Origin: Halodesulfovibrio sp.
Lineage (GTDB): Bacteria > Desulfobacterota > Desulfovibrionia > Desulfovibrionales > Desulfovibrionaceae
Reading direction: 5' to 3'
DNA: 64,000 nt
Assembly: GCF_025210605.1 (NCBI RefSeq)
Contig: NZ_JAOARI010000011.1
Coordinates: forward strand, 1-64,000
This document shows, piece by piece, positions 33,445 to 42,435 of this stretch (position 1 is its first letter; the number at the start of each line of letters is the position of its first letter). The position numbers were made by a program, and so were the translations under genes. The notes under the pieces are model-generated. The model worked only from the letters and a program-made list of their open reading frames with translations. It did no database searches and was not told the DNA's origin.

Positions 33445-33665
33445 AAGAAACCAAAGAACGCCTCACGCAGTTAGAAGAACAGCTGTATTTTCAAGAAAAG
33501 ACTATTACTGAACTCAATGAAGCGTTGACGAATCAACAATTTCAAATCGATGAAATGGAAAAAAAGATGGAGGCTATGATTCTGCGAATTCGCCAGCTTA
33601 GCCCTGTTCTTGACGATGGCGGTGTTGATGATGGTCCACCACCACATTATGGTGGCAATATCTAG
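33441..33665 (+). CDS. slyX: SlyX family protein
   Basis: This 74-residue protein is a coiled coil (RLTQLEEQLYFQEKTITELNEAL...) with the family's C-terminal PPHYGG motif. SlyX is widespread and of unknown function. It is translationally coupled to the EVE gene by an ATGA overlap, an association worth noting because slyX otherwise tends to lie near slyD or fkpA. Confidence 0.88.
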   Translation: MKETKERLTQLEEQLYFQEKTITELNEALTNQQFQIDEMEKKMEAMILRIRQLSPVLDDGGVDDGPPPHYGGNI

Positions 33666-33970
33666 CCCATTGCCAAATCAACATCATCCGCGAATACGCA
33701 AACGCTGGCTTCTAAGCCCATGTTGCGCTATCGACAGTAAAATAAAAAAGGTTGCCTTTCTCTGAGAAAGGCAACCTTTTTTATGCTTATGTACCACTTT
33801 TCATCACAGACTACCCCGTTGCAAAGCAATGTTGCGCTAAAGCTAGTCTTAAAAATGATATGCAATCATATAATAACTGGGGCAAAGGAATCGAAGGGTT
33901 CTGCTTACCAAAGGCATCTTGCAAAAAACAAGAACATATATTGCTCCCCCTTCAAAGGTGTCTACGAAAC
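33666..33970. other. Gap between slyX and livF
   Basis: These 305 bases contain the shared terminator at 33744-33782. I see nothing else; short open frames on the plus strand lack start signals. Confidence 0.5.
33744..33782. terminator. Bidirectional terminator between slyX and livF
   Basis: A perfect stem of about 16 bp (GGTTGCCTTTCTC/GAGAAAGGCAACC with A/T extensions) is flanked by A and T runs. It can serve slyX on the plus strand and the liv operon on the minus strand. Confidence 0.85.
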
Positions 33971-34687
33971 CTATTTCCCCTTACCACCAAGGTATGCAGA
34001 CTGAATTTCCGGATTAGAAAGTAGGGTATCTGCATTATCTGCAAGTACAATGTTGCCTACTTCCATTACGTATCCGCGATCCGCAAGTTTAAGCGCAGCA
34101 CGTGCGTTCTGTTCTACAAGAATAACAGTAAGCCCATGCTTGTTAATCTTACGGATAGTTTCAAAAATCGACTTTACAAGAATCGGTGCAAGACCAAGCG
34201 AAGGTTCATCAAGCAGCAACAGTCGAGGGCTGGACATCAATGCACGACCGATTGCGAGCATTTGCTGCTCACCGCCGGAAAGAGTACCGGCAAGCTGGCT
34301 ACGACGTTCCAGCAGACGCGGAAACAAGTCGTAAATCCATTCTCTATTGCGTTCGATTTTCGCCTTATCCTTCAGTGTAAAGGCGCCAAGATCCATGTTC
34401 TCTTCTACAGTAAGTGTAGAAAATACACGACGCCCCTCTGGAGATTGGGAAATACCAAGCTTAACAATATTATGTGCAGGAATTGAATGGATAGGCTTGC
34501 CATCAAGAAGAATTTCTCCCTTGGCAGCCTTCACAAGCCCACAGATAGAGTTAAGCGTCGTTGATTTTCCCGCCCCGTTTGCGCCGAGAATAGTAACAAT
34601 CTCACCTTCTTCTACTGTGAGGTTGATGCCGTGCAGTGCTTCTACGTTGCCGTAGTTTACGTGCAGATCACGAAGTTCTAGTAGCAT
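33971..34687 (-). CDS. livF: Branched-chain amino-acid ABC transporter ATPase LivF
   Basis: LivF is one of two ATPases of the high-affinity leucine/isoleucine/valine importer. The 238 residues show Walker A GANGAGKSTT, signature LSGGEQQMLAIGRAL, Walker B LLLLDEPSLGLAP and VEQNA. Length is typical. It is the last gene of livK-H-M-G-F, 14 bases after livG. Confidence 0.96.
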   Translation of the reverse strand: MLLELRDLHVNYGNVEALHGINLTVEEGEIVTILGANGAGKSTTLNSICGLVKAAKGEILLDGKPIHSIPAHNIVKLGISQSPEGRRVFSTLTVEENMDLGAFTLKDKAKIERNREWIYDLFPRLLERRSQLAGTLSGGEQQMLAIGRALMSSPRLLLLDEPSLGLAPILVKSIFETIRKINKHGLTVILVEQNARAALKLADRGYVMEVGNIVLADNADTLLSNPEIQSAYLGGKGK

Positions 34688-34701
34688 ATGGCAGGTCTCC
34701 C

Positions 34702-35472
34702 TTACAGCAGATCATCATCAGCACCGAGGTATGCTTCGATAACTCGGGGATCATTTTTAATTGTTTCAGGATCGCCTTCTGCAATCACAGCACCGTATTC
34801 AAGAACAACAAGATGCTCACAGATTTTCATAACAAGACTCATGTCGTGTTCAATCAGCAGAACAGTAATTCCGCGGTCACGAATAGCCTTAATAAGATCA
34901 ATAAGCTCCTGCGTTTCCTGATCGTTCATACCGCCAGCAGGCTCATCAAGAATAATGAACTTTGGTTCTGTCGCCAATGCACGGGCAATTTCCAGCAAGC
35001 GCTGCTTTCCGTAGGATAAACTGTCAGCCTGCGTATCCCACTGGTCTTTCAAGCCGACAAATTCTAGTTCTGCCATGGCTTTTTCAAGCACGTGTTTTTC
35101 TTCAACACGCTGTGCAGGAGTACGGAACATGGAAGCAAAAATACCGGATTTCATACGGCAATGACAGCCGGAGAGCACATTTTCTAACGCACTCAAACTC
35201 TTGAAGAGTCGAATTGTCTGAAACGTACGGGCAATACCGAGATTAACAATGCGGTGGGTCTGCATGCCCACAACATCTTTACCGTTGAAAACAGCTTCGC
35301 CAGTGTCTGGAACATAGTTGCCCGTAATCAGGTTAAATACTGTAGTCTTGCCAGCGCCGTTAGGACCAATAAGCCCTACGATAGTTCCCTCTTCAACGCT
35401 AAAGGAAACGTCATTAACGGCAAGCAACCCACCGAAGCTTTTTGTTAAGTTTTTAAGCTCAATAAGACTCAT
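34702..35472 (-). CDS. livG: Branched-chain amino-acid ABC transporter ATPase LivG
   Basis: The 256-residue ATPase has Walker [13 protein letters not shown], the long LivG-type insertion before the signature [15 protein letters not shown], Walker [13 protein letters not shown] and the switch region [10 protein letters not shown]. The start shares one base with the livM stop. Confidence 0.96.
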   Translation of the reverse strand: MSLIELKNLTKSFGGLLAVNDVSFSVEEGTIVGLIGPNGAGKTTVFNLITGNYVPDTGEAVFNGKDVVGMQTHRIVNLGIARTFQTIRLFKSLSALENVLSGCHCRMKSGIFASMFRTPAQRVEEKHVLEKAMAELEFVGLKDQWDTQADSLSYGKQRLLEIARALATEPKFIILDEPAGGMNDQETQELIDLIKAIRDRGITVLLIEHDMSLVMKICEHLVVLEYGAVIAEGDPETIKNDPRVIEAYLGADDDLL

Positions 35473-36437
35473 TACTGCTCTCCTTCAGCGTTGCTGAAAA
35501 AGCGGGCAACATTGTATTTTCGCGGTAACGGCGGCAACAGCCCCTGAGTACGGAAAATCATCATGGCGATCATTGCTGCACCGAATACAAGCATTCGAGC
35601 TGATGCAAAATCACGGAATAATTCAGGCAGACCAATAATAAGGAAAGCACCAAGAAGCACCCCGCGAATAGATCCCATGCCGCCAAGAATAACAATGGTG
35701 AATAGAAGTACAGATTCCCAGAAAGAAAATGATTCCGGTGAAATAATCTTCATTTTCCCAGCAAAGATAGTGCCCACCATACCAGCCCAAAATGCGCCGA
35801 TAACAAAAGCAATAAGCTTGTAGCGGGAAATATCAATACCGGAGCCTTCAGCAGCGACATCATCATCTTTAATGTAGTTTAACGCCCTGCCGAAGCGTGA
35901 GTTTTCCAAACGGTGGAATAAGAATATCGTAGCCGCACAGAATCCCCAGATAAGGTAGAAGAACTGATACGGACGCTTAATTTTAAGACCGAACAACATT
36001 GGACGATCAATGCCGAAAATGCCGTTTGCACCACCGGTTAATCCGCCAACGTCATTGATAAGTGCAATGCGGATAATCTCTACAATACCGATAGTCACAA
36101 TAAGCAGGTAGTCACCGCGCAGGTGAATAATCGGTCTTGCTACAATCAACCCGAACAAACCGGCGAGGATACCAGCCAATGGCATAGTCCACAGCAGAGG
36201 TATGTCGAACATTGTATTCAAAATTGCAGAGGTGTACGCACCTACAGCAAAAAACGCAGCATGCCCCATCTGGAAAAGACCACACTGACCGAGGATAATA
36301 TTCAGACTAAGCGCAAGGATTGCGTACAGCCCAATGTTATTCAATACATCAGTCCAATATGCATTCAGCACCAGCGGTGCACAAGCAAACAGCGCTACTC
36401 CTGCAAGGCACAGCATATCTTGTTTTCTAATAATCAT
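35472..36437 (-). CDS. livM: Branched-chain amino-acid ABC transporter permease LivM
   Basis: The 321-residue permease has about eight to ten hydrophobic segments and family patterns: [73 protein letters not shown] and [15 protein letters not shown]. The start overlaps the livH stop by four bases. Confidence 0.96.
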   Translation of the reverse strand: MIIRKQDMLCLAGVALFACAPLVLNAYWTDVLNNIGLYAILALSLNIILGQCGLFQMGHAAFFAVGAYTSAILNTMFDIPLLWTMPLAGILAGLFGLIVARPIIHLRGDYLLIVTIGIVEIIRIALINDVGGLTGGANGIFGIDRPMLFGLKIKRPYQFFYLIWGFCAATIFLFHRLENSRFGRALNYIKDDDVAAEGSGIDISRYKLIAFVIGAFWAGMVGTIFAGKMKIISPESFSFWESVLLFTIVILGGMGSIRGVLLGAFLIIGLPELFRDFASARMLVFGAAMIAMMIFRTQGLLPPLPRKYNVARFFSNAEGEQ

Positions 36438-37339
36438 ACCTTGTCAGCCACCCTTTCGCCCAATAATCCGGTAGGACGGACGATCAAAATGAGAATGAGA
36501 ACAAGGAAGGAGATTGCGTCTTTCCATGCAATGGAAATGTACGCAGCCCCTAGCGATTCCACAACACCAAGCAACAAACCACCGAGCATTGCACCCGGAA
36601 TGTTACCGATGCCGCCGAGAATTGCAGCAGTAAATGCTTTAAGACCATACAGCCAGCCCATGGTGAAACTGATCTGACCATAGTACAAGCCGACCATAAC
36701 GCCAGCAGCACCACCAAGTGCAGGACCGATCATAAACACAAGGCTGATTACGCGGTTAACATCAATTCCCATCAGCTTTGCTGCACCCTGATCGATAGCA
36801 GCTGCGCGGATAGCAGTACCAATACGTGTTTTATGCGTCAGGTAGTATAACGCGCACATAAGCACTACAGAGATGGCAAACATTAAAATACGGATTAACG
36901 GCAATTCCACACCTAATATATTCACGGTGATATTAGGCAGTAAGCCGTGCGGGTAAACTAACGGACGCGCACCCCAGATAAGCATGATTGCATTCTGGAA
37001 AAAGATGGAAGCACCAAGAGCACTTACAACCGCAGAAAGACGCGGCGAAGTCCTAAGCGGGCGATAGGCTATACGCTCTAGCAAAAAGCCAACCACGCCT
37101 ACTAAAATAACAACCATCACTGCCAAAAGAATCAATCCTGCAACAGGTCCGATTGCATCTGTAAGTCCCAGTGAGGTGAGCAGTGTGAGTCCTAAAAAAG
37201 CACCAATGGTAAAAAGATCGCCGTGTGCAAAGTTAATCAGCTTTAGCACACCGTACACCATGGTATATCCTAGTGCGATAAGCGCATAAATACCGCCGAC
37301 CGCCAAGCCATTTGTCAATTGTTGAAAAAATTCTTCCAT
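36434..37339 (-). CDS. livH: Branched-chain amino-acid ABC transporter permease LivH
   Basis: The 301-residue permease shows the LivH start QQLTNGLAVGGIYALIALGYTMVYGVLKLINFAHGD and later AAIDQGAAKLMGIDVNRVISLVF and GGIGNIPGAMLGGLLLG. The ATG at 37339 fits the family, with GGGAT before it. An in-frame ATG 14 codons upstream is less likely. A strong hairpin separates it from livK. Confidence 0.95.
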   Translation of the reverse strand: MEEFFQQLTNGLAVGGIYALIALGYTMVYGVLKLINFAHGDLFTIGAFLGLTLLTSLGLTDAIGPVAGLILLAVMVVILVGVVGFLLERIAYRPLRTSPRLSAVVSALGASIFFQNAIMLIWGARPLVYPHGLLPNITVNILGVELPLIRILMFAISVVLMCALYYLTHKTRIGTAIRAAAIDQGAAKLMGIDVNRVISLVFMIGPALGGAAGVMVGLYYGQISFTMGWLYGLKAFTAAILGGIGNIPGAMLGGLLLGVVESLGAAYISIAWKDAISFLVLILILIVRPTGLLGERVADKV

Positions 37340-37372
37340 AAGGAAATCCCGTTGAGAAAAAAACGGTAAAAT

Positions 37373-37407
37373 CCAGAGCACAGCACCCTTGCCGTGCTGT
37401 GCTCTGG
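37373..37407 (-). terminator. 14-bp hairpin between livK and livH (partial terminator or mRNA stabiliser)
   Basis: CCAGAGCACAGCAC and GTGCTGTGCTCTGG pair perfectly around a 7-base loop. On the minus strand it is followed by ATTTTACCGTTTTTTT rather than an immediate T run. Placed right after the binding-protein gene, it should lower permease expression or protect livK mRNA. Confidence 0.7.
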
Positions 37408-37423
37408 AAAAGAGAAGCCGAAA

Positions 37424-38545
37424 TTACGGTAACATTACGAACTGGCCGTTAGCATCAACTTCGCTAACGCGATAGAACTTACCGGCACGGTCACCTTTTT
37501 TATCAAAAGCGATGGTGCCTGTCAGCCCAGGATAGTTGTCCATTTTGTTACGTAAGTACTCGGAGAGAACTTCCGGATCAGTGGAGTCGGTCTGACGGAT
37601 TGCTTCAACAATAGCAAGGAATGCATCGCCAGCAAATACAGACCAGATAGAGGCAGGAAGTGCGTTGTACTTTGCCTTATAGGTATCCAGAATTTCTTTT
37701 GCAAAAGGAGAAGTAAGGTCGTTTACACCCGGAGGGCTTACAAAGAAGAACCCTTTAGCTGCGTCGTTTCCAGCAATTTTAACAAGATCAAGGTTGTTGG
37801 TAGCGTCGCCGCCCATCATATCAACATCCCACTTCATTTCTTTTTTCTGGCGCAGCAGCAAGCCTGCTTCATTAAAGTAGCCAGTGTAGAAAATTACGTC
37901 AGGATTGAACCCTTTAATCTTGGTAAGGATGGTGTTGTAATCCTGCTCGCCCGGATTAAGTGCATCAAAAAATACAACTGTATTTCCGTCGAGAAGTTTA
38001 CGGGTCTCATCCGCCAGACCTTTTGCGTATGAAGAGTTGTCGTGCAGGATAGCAATGCGCTTATATCCGCGATCTTTCAAAACCTGTGCAGCGGCTGCGC
38101 CCTGAGAATCGTCACGAGGACATGTGCGGAAGAAGTTAGCAAGACCTTTTTCAGTCAAACGCACCATGGTAGAACCTGTTGCAATCTGAATCACATCTTC
38201 TTCGTCATAAATGTCCTGTGCTGCTTCAGTAATAGAAGAGCCATAGGTACCAATAACCGCAACTACACCGGATGTAATCAGGCGCTGAGCGGCAAGAGCT
38301 GCTGTTTTAGGGTCAAATGCATCGTCTTCTGCGATAATTTCAACTTTCTTGCCGTTAATACCGCCGTCAGCATTGACTTTCGCAGCCAGAATCTCAACGA
38401 GATTCTTCATATCAAGACCTTCTGATGCATATTTGCCGGTGAGCGGAGCTTGCAAGCCGATTTTAATAGTATCTGCTAATGCAGCAGATGACATCAACAT
38501 TGAAGCAACCAGCCCAAAGGCTAAAACGTGCATAAATCTTTTCAT
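37424..38545 (-). CDS. livK: Branched-chain amino-acid binding protein
   Basis: The 373-residue periplasmic receptor has a signal peptide (about 1-24, ending ALA). The type I binding fold follows: IKIGLQAPLTGKYASEG, then LAAQRLITSGVVAVIGTYGSSITEAAQDIYDEEDVIQIATGST, VIFYTGYFNEAGLLLRQ and FAGDAFLAIVEAIRQ. It delivers branched-chain or related amino acids to LivHMGF. It is first in the operon; the upstream 900-base gap should hold the promoter. Confidence 0.95.
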   Translation of the reverse strand: MKRFMHVLAFGLVASMLMSSAALADTIKIGLQAPLTGKYASEGLDMKNLVEILAAKVNADGGINGKKVEIIAEDDAFDPKTAALAAQRLITSGVVAVIGTYGSSITEAAQDIYDEEDVIQIATGSTMVRLTEKGLANFFRTCPRDDSQGAAAAQVLKDRGYKRIAILHDNSSYAKGLADETRKLLDGNTVVFFDALNPGEQDYNTILTKIKGFNPDVIFYTGYFNEAGLLLRQKKEMKWDVDMMGGDATNNLDLVKIAGNDAAKGFFFVSPPGVNDLTSPFAKEILDTYKAKYNALPASIWSVFAGDAFLAIVEAIRQTDSTDPEVLSEYLRNKMDNYPGLTGTIAFDKKGDRAGKFYRVSEVDANGQFVMLP

Positions 38546-39457
38546 TCGAAATCCTCCTATGGATGACTTTCTATAAAAATCCTACAAATAATTCCCTCTC
38601 CTTTATCGAAAACCAACCTAACAACCCGATCTCACAGGGCTTCAGGTATACTCTTCTCACATAGCAACCCACGACAATTTTGTCAAAAAATATGCGTTTT
38701 AATGTGATAGAACACTAATTTTCTATTGCAAAGTACGCCCTACTGCGTGAAAAAATACATAATTTTTTCACAGTGCACGCGTTTAACCTGTCCAATTCAT
38801 TGTTGGCTTCAACGCATTGAATGATTCTTCAATCAATACAAAATTGGCAGTACTCGGCAAAAAAATGAAAGGGAGTGTATGAATGTAAAAACTGCATTGC
38901 ATAAAAAAGTGAGTTATGCACATCCGAAACAAGAACTGAATATTTCAAATAGAATCCAGCAAAAATACTTCTCAATAGCTACTTATTCACTATTGTCCGC
39001 TTGCCAGCTTCATAAAGCAGGCTCATACTGTAGAATTCACGATTTTTCTCATTTCGGTATCTTTGCAACACCTTGATGACTCATACACTCGTGTCATCAA
39101 AATTCATTACAAAGACAGCACCACCCAACTTCAATGCAGGAACCCTTTCTTATACACAATTTATGACAAATATAAAGGGGCAAATGGGAGCTTCCATTTA
39201 AGGCATTTATATTGCATGCAAGATATATTACGTTTTTGTATATAAAAAGAACACTTACCTTACACTCTCCTTCTATTCTGTACACTCTTACCACACTAGA
39301 ACATACCACAACATATTCTTTTTTTTCAAAAAAAACGGCTACCCTGCTTATGAAAATAAGCAGAGTAGCCAAATCACGTACATTCCCCCTTTAACTATCA
39401 CGGATAACCACACTACTAGCTAATGCATTCCCAAAGCAAAATTAGGCGAGTAAAAAT
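38546..39457. other. 912-base AT-rich non-coding stretch
   Basis: I see no believable gene here. A 65-codon frame at 38879 has a Shine-Dalgarno-like GGGAG only three bases from its ATG and no natural composition. The only clear element is the minus-strand terminator at 39328-39370, which belongs to the phage cassette to the right. The length and AT content beside orphan phage genes suggest eroded prophage DNA; this is inference. Confidence 0.4.
39328..39370 (-). terminator. Terminator of the phage-like cassette
   Basis: GGCTACcCTGCTTA pairs with TAAGCAGaGTAGCC (one mismatch), with eight T following on the minus strand. It lies 88 bases beyond the terminase small-subunit stop. Confidence 0.75.
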
Positions 39458-40120
39458 TTATTCATTGTCTTTAAAGACTGCTTCAGGCTCTTTCACATCA
39501 TCTGTGATAATGCCATAAATAGCTTCCAGACGTTTTTTCAGCACAGGCGAAAGCTCTTCCAAACTTTGAGTGCCGTGCTCAACTTCCGGCGGGTCATACA
39601 AGCCTACATGCTTTGCCAGCATTTCTAATGCCTTTAACTTCGAATGCTGCTTTACACGAACTGTCCCACCACGGCTTGTTACCGTTTCCGTAATTTCTGC
39701 AATGGAAGCTGCTTGAGCGCTATTTATATCTTGCGAATTACGCAATGTCAGATGCCCGTCATCCCACGCACAAACATCCTTCAGCGTAGCAAATCCAACC
39801 GCGGCTAATTCTCTGACAACTGCGTCCTGCGTAATTTCCGTACGCTGCGCACGTTGTGCCTGCTTCCTGCTAATCGCCTGCATAATTTCGGGCAGCGCAA
39901 GAAGTCTTGTAGCCGTAGCACCAGCAGATTTCTGGGCATATCCAGCACGGCATGCAGCAAGTCGTCCGTTGTAGTCTAGCAGGTACTCATCAACAAAACG
40001 CCGCTGTTTGACTGAAAGTGTCTTACCTGCACCCTTCTGCTGAACAGCTGGCTTTCGTGCCTTCTTGTTTTCTGCACGATCTTCAGCCGACACGACTTCG
40101 GAACCTTCTTCAGCCATCAC
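39458..40120 (-). CDS. Phage terminase small subunit
   Basis: This 220-residue protein has the Terminase_2/XtmA pattern: a basic N-terminus, then LSVKQRRFVDEYLLDYNGRLAACRAGY as the DNA-binding HTH region, SAGATATRLLALPEIMQAI, and a C-terminal oligomerisation part with KLKALEMLAKHVGLYD. The small subunit recognises phage DNA for packaging and hands it to a large-subunit nuclease. No large subunit follows: a terminator and a long non-coding gap come next. It overlaps the preceding gene by four bases. Confidence 0.85.
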   Translation of the reverse strand: MMAEEGSEVVSAEDRAENKKARKPAVQQKGAGKTLSVKQRRFVDEYLLDYNGRLAACRAGYAQKSAGATATRLLALPEIMQAISRKQAQRAQRTEITQDAVVRELAAVGFATLKDVCAWDDGHLTLRNSQDINSAQAASIAEITETVTSRGGTVRVKQHSKLKALEMLAKHVGLYDPPEVEHGTQSLEELSPVLKKRLEAIYGIITDDVKEPEAVFKDNE

Positions 40121-40362
40121 TTTTTCACTCCCCGCAGTTCAGCCTTAATCTCTGACAGAACTTCCTGCATGGCTGCAACTCTCTCATCAATCCGCGCTAC
40201 TTTAATAACTACTTGCTGCTGTGCAACGTACTCTTTCGATAACGTACCGGTAACTTGCTCTACATGATCCAGCCGAGCACTAAAACTACTGAATACTCCT
40301 GCTAACGTTGCCACGGTAGTAACAAGCCCGACAGCAGCACTCAACGTCACTTTTCTATCCAT
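40117..40362 (-). CDS. Small phage membrane protein with coiled coil (DUF2730-like)
   Basis: This 81-residue protein has one N-terminal membrane segment (about 5-24, VTLSAAVGLVTTVATLAGVF) followed by a coiled coil (about 28-78). Its position between a holin and a terminase small subunit, and its size, fit DUF2730-type proteins of Mu-like prophages; a spanin-like role is also possible. Start choice is uncertain: ATG 40362 gives a family-like N-terminus. ATG 40404, inside the holin gene and after AGGA, is the alternative. Confidence 0.6.
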   Translation of the reverse strand: MDRKVTLSAAVGLVTTVATLAGVFSSFSARLDHVEQVTGTLSKEYVAQQQVVIKVARIDERVAAMQEVLSEIKAELRGVKK

Positions 40363-40381
40363 GCGCCAACGCGCTTCACTG

Positions 40382-40912
40382 TTACATCCCACTGCTGCCA
40401 CCATTTCCTGCTGTATCTTTTCTGTATGATCCCAAGGATGATCCAAGGTAATAATTAACCACTGCCCCAAATGCAGTTCCCAACGAACCAAGCAGCAATA
40501 ATGCTGGCTCGCTAACATCGGGAGCCGCTACCACTTCGCTAAGCATCCAAAAAAATCCGCAAATAACCACAAGAGAGACAATACCAGTAATCCACGCACC
40601 GCCATGCCCTGCTTTAGCAAGTGCAACCTCACGCGCCCTAGCGCCCTGCACGTTTTGTAATTCTGCTTCCAACTGTGCACGCTGCCAGCCAAGCAGTTGC
40701 GCCTGTTGCTCTACCTCAAGCTCTTTCAATTTTAACAGCACCTGTGGATTTTCCAATGCGGCAGCAACTGCCTGCGGCTCTGGATCTACCCCTAAGAAAC
40801 TGCTGATAAGTGTTCCGGCAGCACCCGCAATTGCACCCACCGGTCCTCCTAAAGCTGCTCCTAATACTGGCGCAACCTTTGCCACACTCGTTGCCAGCTC
40901 TTTCCAATCCAT
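40382..40912 (-). CDS. Holin of the three-TM (gene-transfer release) type
   Basis: This 176-residue protein has a glycine/alanine-rich hydrophobic N-terminal segment (about 12-40), a long charged helix (about 45-100), and two membrane segments (about 106-127 and 136-157). That layout, with VDPEPQAVAAALENPQVLLKLKELE, matches the GTA_holin_3TM family found in prophages and gene transfer agents, where it helps particles escape. It is the first gene of a three-gene cassette with no lysozyme beside it. Confidence 0.75.
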   Translation of the reverse strand: MDWKELATSVAKVAPVLGAALGGPVGAIAGAAGTLISSFLGVDPEPQAVAAALENPQVLLKLKELEVEQQAQLLGWQRAQLEAELQNVQGARAREVALAKAGHGGAWITGIVSLVVICGFFWMLSEVVAAPDVSEPALLLLGSLGTAFGAVVNYYLGSSLGSYRKDTAGNGGSSGM

Positions 40913-41041
40913 ACTGCCTCCTTATCTTTGCACCGACTATACTCCGCAAAAAAACGACAATTATCGAAACCCCAACGATACAAGGCTGAGCGCGCACTCT
41001 TAACCATACGCTGACTGGATTGACGATAGACCTGATGGCGC

Positions 41042-41073
41042 AAAAAAAAGCATCTTCCCAAACAGGAAGATGC
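41042..41073 (-). terminator. Terminator of the TPR lipoprotein gene
   Basis: GCATCTTCC and GGAAGATGC form a 9-bp perfect stem with a 6-base loop and are followed on the minus strand by eight T. Confidence 0.8.
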
Positions 41074-41156
41074 TTCATTTTGAAATAATCAACTCTGCTA
41101 CCCTAGAGCAGAAAAAACATACAGCTTATGAACGCGGTCAGAAGTAAAAAAACTGA

Positions 41157-41738
41157 TTATGGAACGCACACACCGCGTTCAATTGCAGCATCATACGGTT
41201 CGCCATACCCAAGTGCTGATCCTTCTTCCAAAGCGTCGCACCCCTCGTCTATTTTAAGTTGAGCAAGGAGAAGTTCACCTAAGAAATTCCAAGCTGTTCC
41301 GCTCTTCGAATCAAGTTCCAACGCTCTTTCGTAATTCTTTTTAGCACCCATATAATTGCCAAGTCCAAACTCTGCATAGCCCCGATAAGCATAGGAATCA
41401 CTCTGCGGGTAATACCGCACAGCTTTATCTAAATCTTCAACAGCCGCTTCATATTCTTCAAACTGGATCAATAGACGTCCGCGGCGCAACCATGCTTCAC
41501 CGTATTTCGGTTCAATACGCAGTGCCTCGCGCAACAACCCAGCAGCCTTTGCAGGATTTTCGCATACACCGTTTTTCCAAAGCACATGCGCTTTTGCATA
41601 TGCAAGCTGTGCATCGTGATGTAAAGCTCCCGATATTCCAGTCGGATTATGGGTAACCTTCGGTTGAGCTACTGTTCCAGAACAGCCTGAAAGGAAGAAG
41701 GCTGTTGTCAGAAGCAACACTATACAACGCTTTATCAT
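41157..41738 (-). CDS. TPR-repeat lipoprotein
   Basis: The 193-residue protein has a lipoprotein signal with lipobox LSGC (Cys at about 19) and four TPR-like repeats (AWLRRGRLLIQFEEYEAAVEDLDKAVRYYP, YAYRGYAEFGLGNYMGAKKNYERALEL and others). The repeats should hold a protein partner in the periplasm or at the outer membrane, similar to NlpI or PilF-like proteins. No partner is indicated by neighbours. Confidence 0.87.
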   Translation of the reverse strand: MIKRCIVLLLTTAFFLSGCSGTVAQPKVTHNPTGISGALHHDAQLAYAKAHVLWKNGVCENPAKAAGLLREALRIEPKYGEAWLRRGRLLIQFEEYEAAVEDLDKAVRYYPQSDSYAYRGYAEFGLGNYMGAKKNYERALELDSKSGTAWNFLGELLLAQLKIDEGCDALEEGSALGYGEPYDAAIERGVCVP

Positions 41739-41790
41739 GTAAATACCTTACGGAAGCACCACAACTATTAGGTAAGTTGGGAAAAAAAGA

Positions 41791-41819
41791 TTGACTCATT
41801 TTGCAGCACGATTTATCGA
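41791..41819 (+). promoter_or_regulatory. Probable promoter of the gene at 41855
   Basis: TTGACT is followed by 17 bases and TATCGA. The start codon is 35 bases further. Confidence 0.45.
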
Positions 41820-41854
41820 ATCCTCTATACTAATTTGTTTATACAGGAGTTTTC

Positions 41855-42322
41855 ATGTTTTCGTCTGCAGCTACACGCACTAAAATTCATTCTCTCATGC
41901 AGCAGCTTCGTTCCTACCCCTTTTTGCACCAAAAAGAAAATGCGGAAAGATGCGTCCGGTTACTTGAAACTATTGATGAGCAGTACGCCATTTACTCTCA
42001 ACTCTGCCACTCGCAAAGCCACTTTATTCATCATTTTCAAGATATTTTGCATAAACACCGCATTGAAGAAGACGATATTTTTTGCCTACTGGAAGACCTG
42101 CTCATTTTAGTACGTGAAAAAACTCTCCGGACAGGAATTCCGCAAGCCAATAAGGCAGAACTTGCTGCTCTTACACTTGTTTTTGACGGTAAAGACTGGA
42201 GCAAAGACGATGGCACGCTCTTTTCCGAAACTTTTTTCTACAAAGTTCCACTTAGCCTTATTCATGCAATTTCTGACGAACTGCACGGAAATCAACAGGA
42301 TGCTCAATATCTGCCACAATAA
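41855..42322 (+). CDS. Hypothetical protein, 155 residues
   Basis: I do not recognise this protein. It is soluble, helical and rich in His, Leu and Glu (HSQSHFIHHFQDILHKHRIEEDD), with no signal peptide or membrane segment. ACAGGAG lies five bases before the ATG and a promoter fits upstream, so I believe it is expressed. It lies on the plus strand before a diguanylate cyclase gene, but 113 bases separate them and a shared role is not evident. Confidence 0.65.
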   Translation: MFSSAATRTKIHSLMQQLRSYPFLHQKENAERCVRLLETIDEQYAIYSQLCHSQSHFIHHFQDILHKHRIEEDDIFCLLEDLLILVREKTLRTGIPQANKAELAALTLVFDGKDWSKDDGTLFSETFFYKVPLSLIHAISDELHGNQQDAQYLPQ

Positions 42323-42435
42323 GTTTTCATAAATTTATATATAATTCTACAAGCCCTATTCCCCGCACTGGCAGATTCTGCTACTATTTAGGAAAGATAG
42401 AAACAAGCAATAATCGATGGGGGGCTGTATCGGTT

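Noticed and set aside
38879-39076. 65-codon open frame in the gap between livK and the terminase gene
   Set aside because: GGGAG lies only three bases from the ATG, the composition is not protein-like, and no terminator or promoter fits.
38546-40912. A complete prophage
   Set aside because: Only three phage-type genes are present, with no integrase, large terminase, portal, capsid or tail genes.
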